A stretch of DNA of 64,000 nt, taken from NCBI GenBank assembly GCA_015501605.1, contig JADNRZ010000007.1, forward strand, positions 496,001 through 560,000. The letters are read 5' to 3'. Position 1 is the first letter of the stretch. The number at the start of each line of letters is the position of its first letter. Positions 61,420 to 64,000 of the stretch are shown in pieces. The position numbers and the translations under genes are program-made. Below the pieces are notes generated by a model that saw only the letters and a list, made by a program, of their open reading frames with translations, was not told the DNA's origin and ran no database searches. The stretch comes from Panaeolus papilionaceus. Its lineage: Eukaryota > Basidiomycota > Agaricomycetes > Agaricales.

Positions 61420-61719
61420 CGTTCTGCAACGTTCTCGGTCTTGATGAGCATATTATGTGTTCTGGTCTTAGTTTTTTTGTCACCACTCACCATCACGTCT
61501 ACCTTATAATTTGCACTCTGGCTACACTATGTATCCTAATTAATGACAATACAACATACTATACTCCCTCACGTCGTGCATTCCCTATATTTAGCCCTGG
61601 CTCCGCGGGCCATGCCTAAGACATATTTTCTCAAGTCCCAAGAATACATCATGGATCTTATGTCACTGAGTAAAAGCGTGAAGTAGGGTCACCCTTGGCA
61701 CTGGCACGGACCACATACC
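61420..61719. other. Spacer between DnaJ and ThuA-like genes
   Basis: Three hundred bases between same-strand genes, containing the DnaJ 3' end and the promoter of the next gene. Nothing else was seen. Confidence 0.35.
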
Positions 61720-63142
61720 ATGTTTCCCTCCATCGCCTTTTTATTCTGCACCTGGGTATACCTCTCATTTCTAGCGCCCGTTGTCCAAGGGAAGGCTAGA
61801 CTCCTGATTTACAGCGCTACCGCTGGCTTCCGACATGATTCAATTCCCACCGCCATAGGAAGACTCCGAGAAAAGGCTGACACTATCAATGTCGAATTCG
61901 ACGCTACCGAGGATCGCTCACAATTCACGCTTGACAATTTATCTATCTACGACGGCATTGTATTCCTAAGCACAACGGGAGAAGGTAATCTCTTCGCCAC
62001 TTCTCATCCAAAAATGACGTACGGCGTTTAATCCGATTCGGACTCGTTTACCAGTGTTGGACAACGAAGGAAAGACTGCTCTTCAGGACTACCTCAATCG
62101 CGGGGGTGGTTTTGTTGCCATTCACTCGTCATCCGATTCTCTAGTAAATACAACATTCTACACGAGGGAATTAGGTGCGTTACTTCCTACTCAGACTCTT
62201 CCTTGAATAGTTGTGTGACTGGATGTCGAACAGGTGCCGTGTTCGACTATCATGCAAATCTGCAGGAATTTGTATGTTCTCAGACTCTCTCCTTGGACAG
62301 CGAAGGGAACTTATGTTCCAATTCTTCGCAGAGCCTGAACGTCGTTCAACCTGACCATCCAAGTGCGGCTGATCTCCCAGCAGTCTGGCGTGTGCATGAC
62401 GAAGTGCAAGTGCCATTATAAGTTAGTTTTGTGCAAAACACATGATTAACAGTCTGAAATAGATATAACTTTAAGTCCGATCCGCGAGCAGTAGGTGCTG
62501 TTGTTGTTCTTTCGGCAGATGATTCTACTGTCGTCGGTAGGTCATCATAGAGTTAGTGAACGAAACGGAAGTTAACCTGAAGCAGACTCCATGACTCCAC
62601 GCTTTAATCAAGGCTCTCCACACCCCTCTGGTATGCATTGTGTTTTTTGTCCACCAAACCGCGTCTCATCGTAATCAGCTTGGTACCAGGAACAAGGTGC
62701 GGGTGTTCAAGCAGGCAACGTCGCAGGAAGAAGCTTCTACACCAGTCTGGGACACTTGAATGAAACGTGGCAGGTAATACAGTTTCCTCAGTGGGTTTAC
62801 AGACACTGATCACGGTCCAGGACGACGTTTTTATGTCACATATCCTGGGAGGAATTTCGTGGGTCTTGCAAGGGAACACAACATTGGCGTTCAATTCAAG
62901 CGCCACGGTCGGGAATCAGCAAACAACACCAAAATCGGATTCTCCTGCGCCTTCCAACTCCCCAGGTCAACAAGGAGATCCAAAACAACCCCAACCGTCT
63001 GCCAACCCGTGAGTTCCCATCCTACGTTTTACACTCCATTCAATCTCATTGAATGATAAGTTCGTCCACTTTAAGGGAGAGTGTTTCACTCCTGCTTGTG
63101 GTTGTACTTGCTGTACCCTTAGTCCTGTATTTCTGGTCGTAA
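61720..63142 (+). CDS. Secreted ThuA-like domain protein
   Basis: Belongs to the trehalose-utilisation-like (ThuA) family, a glutamine-amidotransferase-like fold of uncertain activity. The N-terminus is a signal peptide (AFLFCTWVYLSFLAPVVQG). The domain then reads ARLLIYSATAGFRHDSIPTA, YDGIVFLSTTGEG, LQDYLNRGGGFVAIHSSSDS and ELGAVFDYHANLQE. Next come DHPSAADLPAVWRVHDEVYN, SAWYQEQGAGVQAGNVAGRS and SLGHLNETWQDDVFMSHILG. Several NxS/T sites are present. After a Pro/Ser/Gln linker the last exon encodes SLLLVVVLAVPLVLYFW, a hydrophobic tail that would anchor the protein or act as a GPI signal. The stop is at 63140-63142. About eight introns, some edges approximate. Substrate unknown. Confidence 0.82.
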
Positions 63143-63325
63143 AATTTGTTGTATTAAACAGAAATAGAGGATGAAAGTAGACCAGATAAGGTGTAACACC
63201 AGATTGCTTGCCTGAGTTCCCATAGTCCCGTAGTTGTGTTCAAGGTCTATGAGATTGCGTGCGCATGTGCTGGGTAATAAGTAATAGAAAGGGAATAATG
63301 AGTGATTCTATGAGCCTTGACATAT

Positions 63326-63670
63326 CTATGTGTCAATTGTTTTGTATCCTTTCACCTATAAGAGAACATGAACGACACCGACCAACGACATGAATAAAAA
63401 TAACGCACCCTGTTCTCCTTGAGCATCGTCAGGTATTTGTCTGCTAGCCACTTGCAGCTCTCGTAGTGGTTCACACCCTCTGCCTTCTGGCACTTCCCCA
63501 GCTCATCGCGAACCAAACGAAGTTCCATTGCTTTGACCCATGACTCCCGAATGAAGTTGTCGCGCTCCTCCAATTTAGCTAACAAAATACTTCAGCAACT
63601 AGTTCCTACAAGAGCACAAAAAAGCCAAGATACCTTTAATTTCTGCCTTTTTGACCTCGTCAACAGCCAT
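63326..63670 (-). CDS. Complex I accessory subunit, NDUFB10/nuo-12.3-like
   Basis: A small accessory subunit of mitochondrial NADH:ubiquinone oxidoreductase. Three exons. The first reads MAVDEVKKAEIK from 63670. The second has AKLEERDNFIRESWVKAMEL, RLVRDELGKCQKAEGVNHYE and SCKWLADKYLTMLKENR. The third, after a GTGCGT donor, is only VKGYKTIDT and stops at 63326. The pattern of conserved Cys, the RLVRxEL block and GVNHYxSC match fungal 12-kDa complex I subunits. There is no cleavable presequence, as expected. The family fit is good but the protein is short, so I keep some doubt. Confidence 0.75.
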
Positions 63671-63873
63671 GGTCGGAATCAAGTTGGGTATTTTGGCTTA
63701 TTTGACGACGTCTTTACTTTTACAATCCTAATGTTCCCGGTGACCCCGGCCCGCTACCTCATATATTTACGCTTATTAGGTTTTGTGTCTTCTCTCATAT
63801 TTTTTTTGAAAAGTACTTTCTTACATTGGTTCCTTGGCGGTACGACGATAAACTTTTCACTCATTCCTAGACG

Positions 63874-64000
63874 ATGAGCAACCTCATTTCGTCAGTCGCC
63901 TGGGTTCGTCGTGGGCTGGCTATCCAATACCCACAAAAATATGTTCTCGATGATAAGGAACTAGAGCGTGTCAGTGCTCTCGCTCGCATCGAGCTCGAGG
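63874..64000 (+). CDS. PWP1: Periodic tryptophan protein 1 (Pwp1), 5' end
   Basis: The first 42 codons of a WD40 protein needed for ribosome assembly. It reads MSNLISSVAWVRRGLAIQYP then QKYVLDDKELERVSALARIE before the window ends. This N-terminus is highly characteristic of Pwp1. It is divergent from the complex I gene, with 203 bases between start codons. Confidence 0.8.
   Translation, partial: MSNLISSVAWVRRGLAIQYPQKYVLDDKELERVSALARIELE

Noticed and set aside
1..64000. CRISPR arrays, rRNA, bacterial operons, phage or viral genes
   Set aside because: All supported genes are spliced nuclear fungal genes; no array or foreign block was seen.

Overview
The window is nuclear DNA from a filamentous basidiomycete, most likely an Agaricomycete (mushroom-type) fungus. 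Genes are densely packed on both strands and broken by many short GT-AG introns of about 50-60 bases. Protein families typical of Basidiomycota are present: a basidiomycete-style class I sesquiterpene synthase, a hybrid histidine kinase, a Yap-like bZIP factor and the lysine aminoadipate-pathway homocitrate synthase. I saw no rRNA, tRNA, CRISPR array or intact transposon. The species cannot be named from the sequence. Exon joins were made by hand from splice signals and family conservation; where a join is uncertain the entry says so.

Layout. 1-5.8 kb: the 3' end of an unrecognised gene, the MICOS subunit MIC60 (minus) and the vacuolar exporter ATG22. 6.1-19.8 kb: six tandem, same-strand alpha-arrestin-like genes that share an exon layout, including one 18-base microexon at the same place in every copy. 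Copy 1 looks damaged and copy 4 has one defective-looking splice acceptor. 19.8-25.4 kb: a METTL21-type methyltransferase, a peroxisomal ANT1-like carrier, the COMPASS subunit SWD2 and RNA polymerase subunit RPB5. 25.4-28.5 kb is gene-poor. 28.5-34.8 kb: a sesquiterpene synthase next to a long reading frame in which cystathionine beta-lyase runs without a stop, a new start codon or an intron into mevalonate kinase. 35-39 kb: VPS71 (SWR1 complex) and homocitrate synthase. 39.2-48.9 kb, minus strand: a double-GAF hybrid histidine kinase and dolichol kinase SEC59. 49.2-64 kb: uracil-DNA glycosylase, a bZIP regulator with an unusual basic region, a 2.2 kb gene-poor gap, branchpoint-binding protein, RCM1/NSUN5, a type I DnaJ chaperone, a secreted ThuA-like protein, a complex I subunit and the start of PWP1.

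Most of the window is conserved housekeeping. The accessory features are the alpha-arrestin array, which probably supplies ubiquitin-ligase adaptors since several copies keep PPxY motifs, and the terpene synthase. The synthase lies about 1.5 kb from mevalonate kinase, which makes the precursor supply for its substrate, and mevalonate kinase itself appears to be the C-terminal half of a fusion with a methionine-pathway PLP enzyme. That fusion and the arrestin array are the two most unusual things here.
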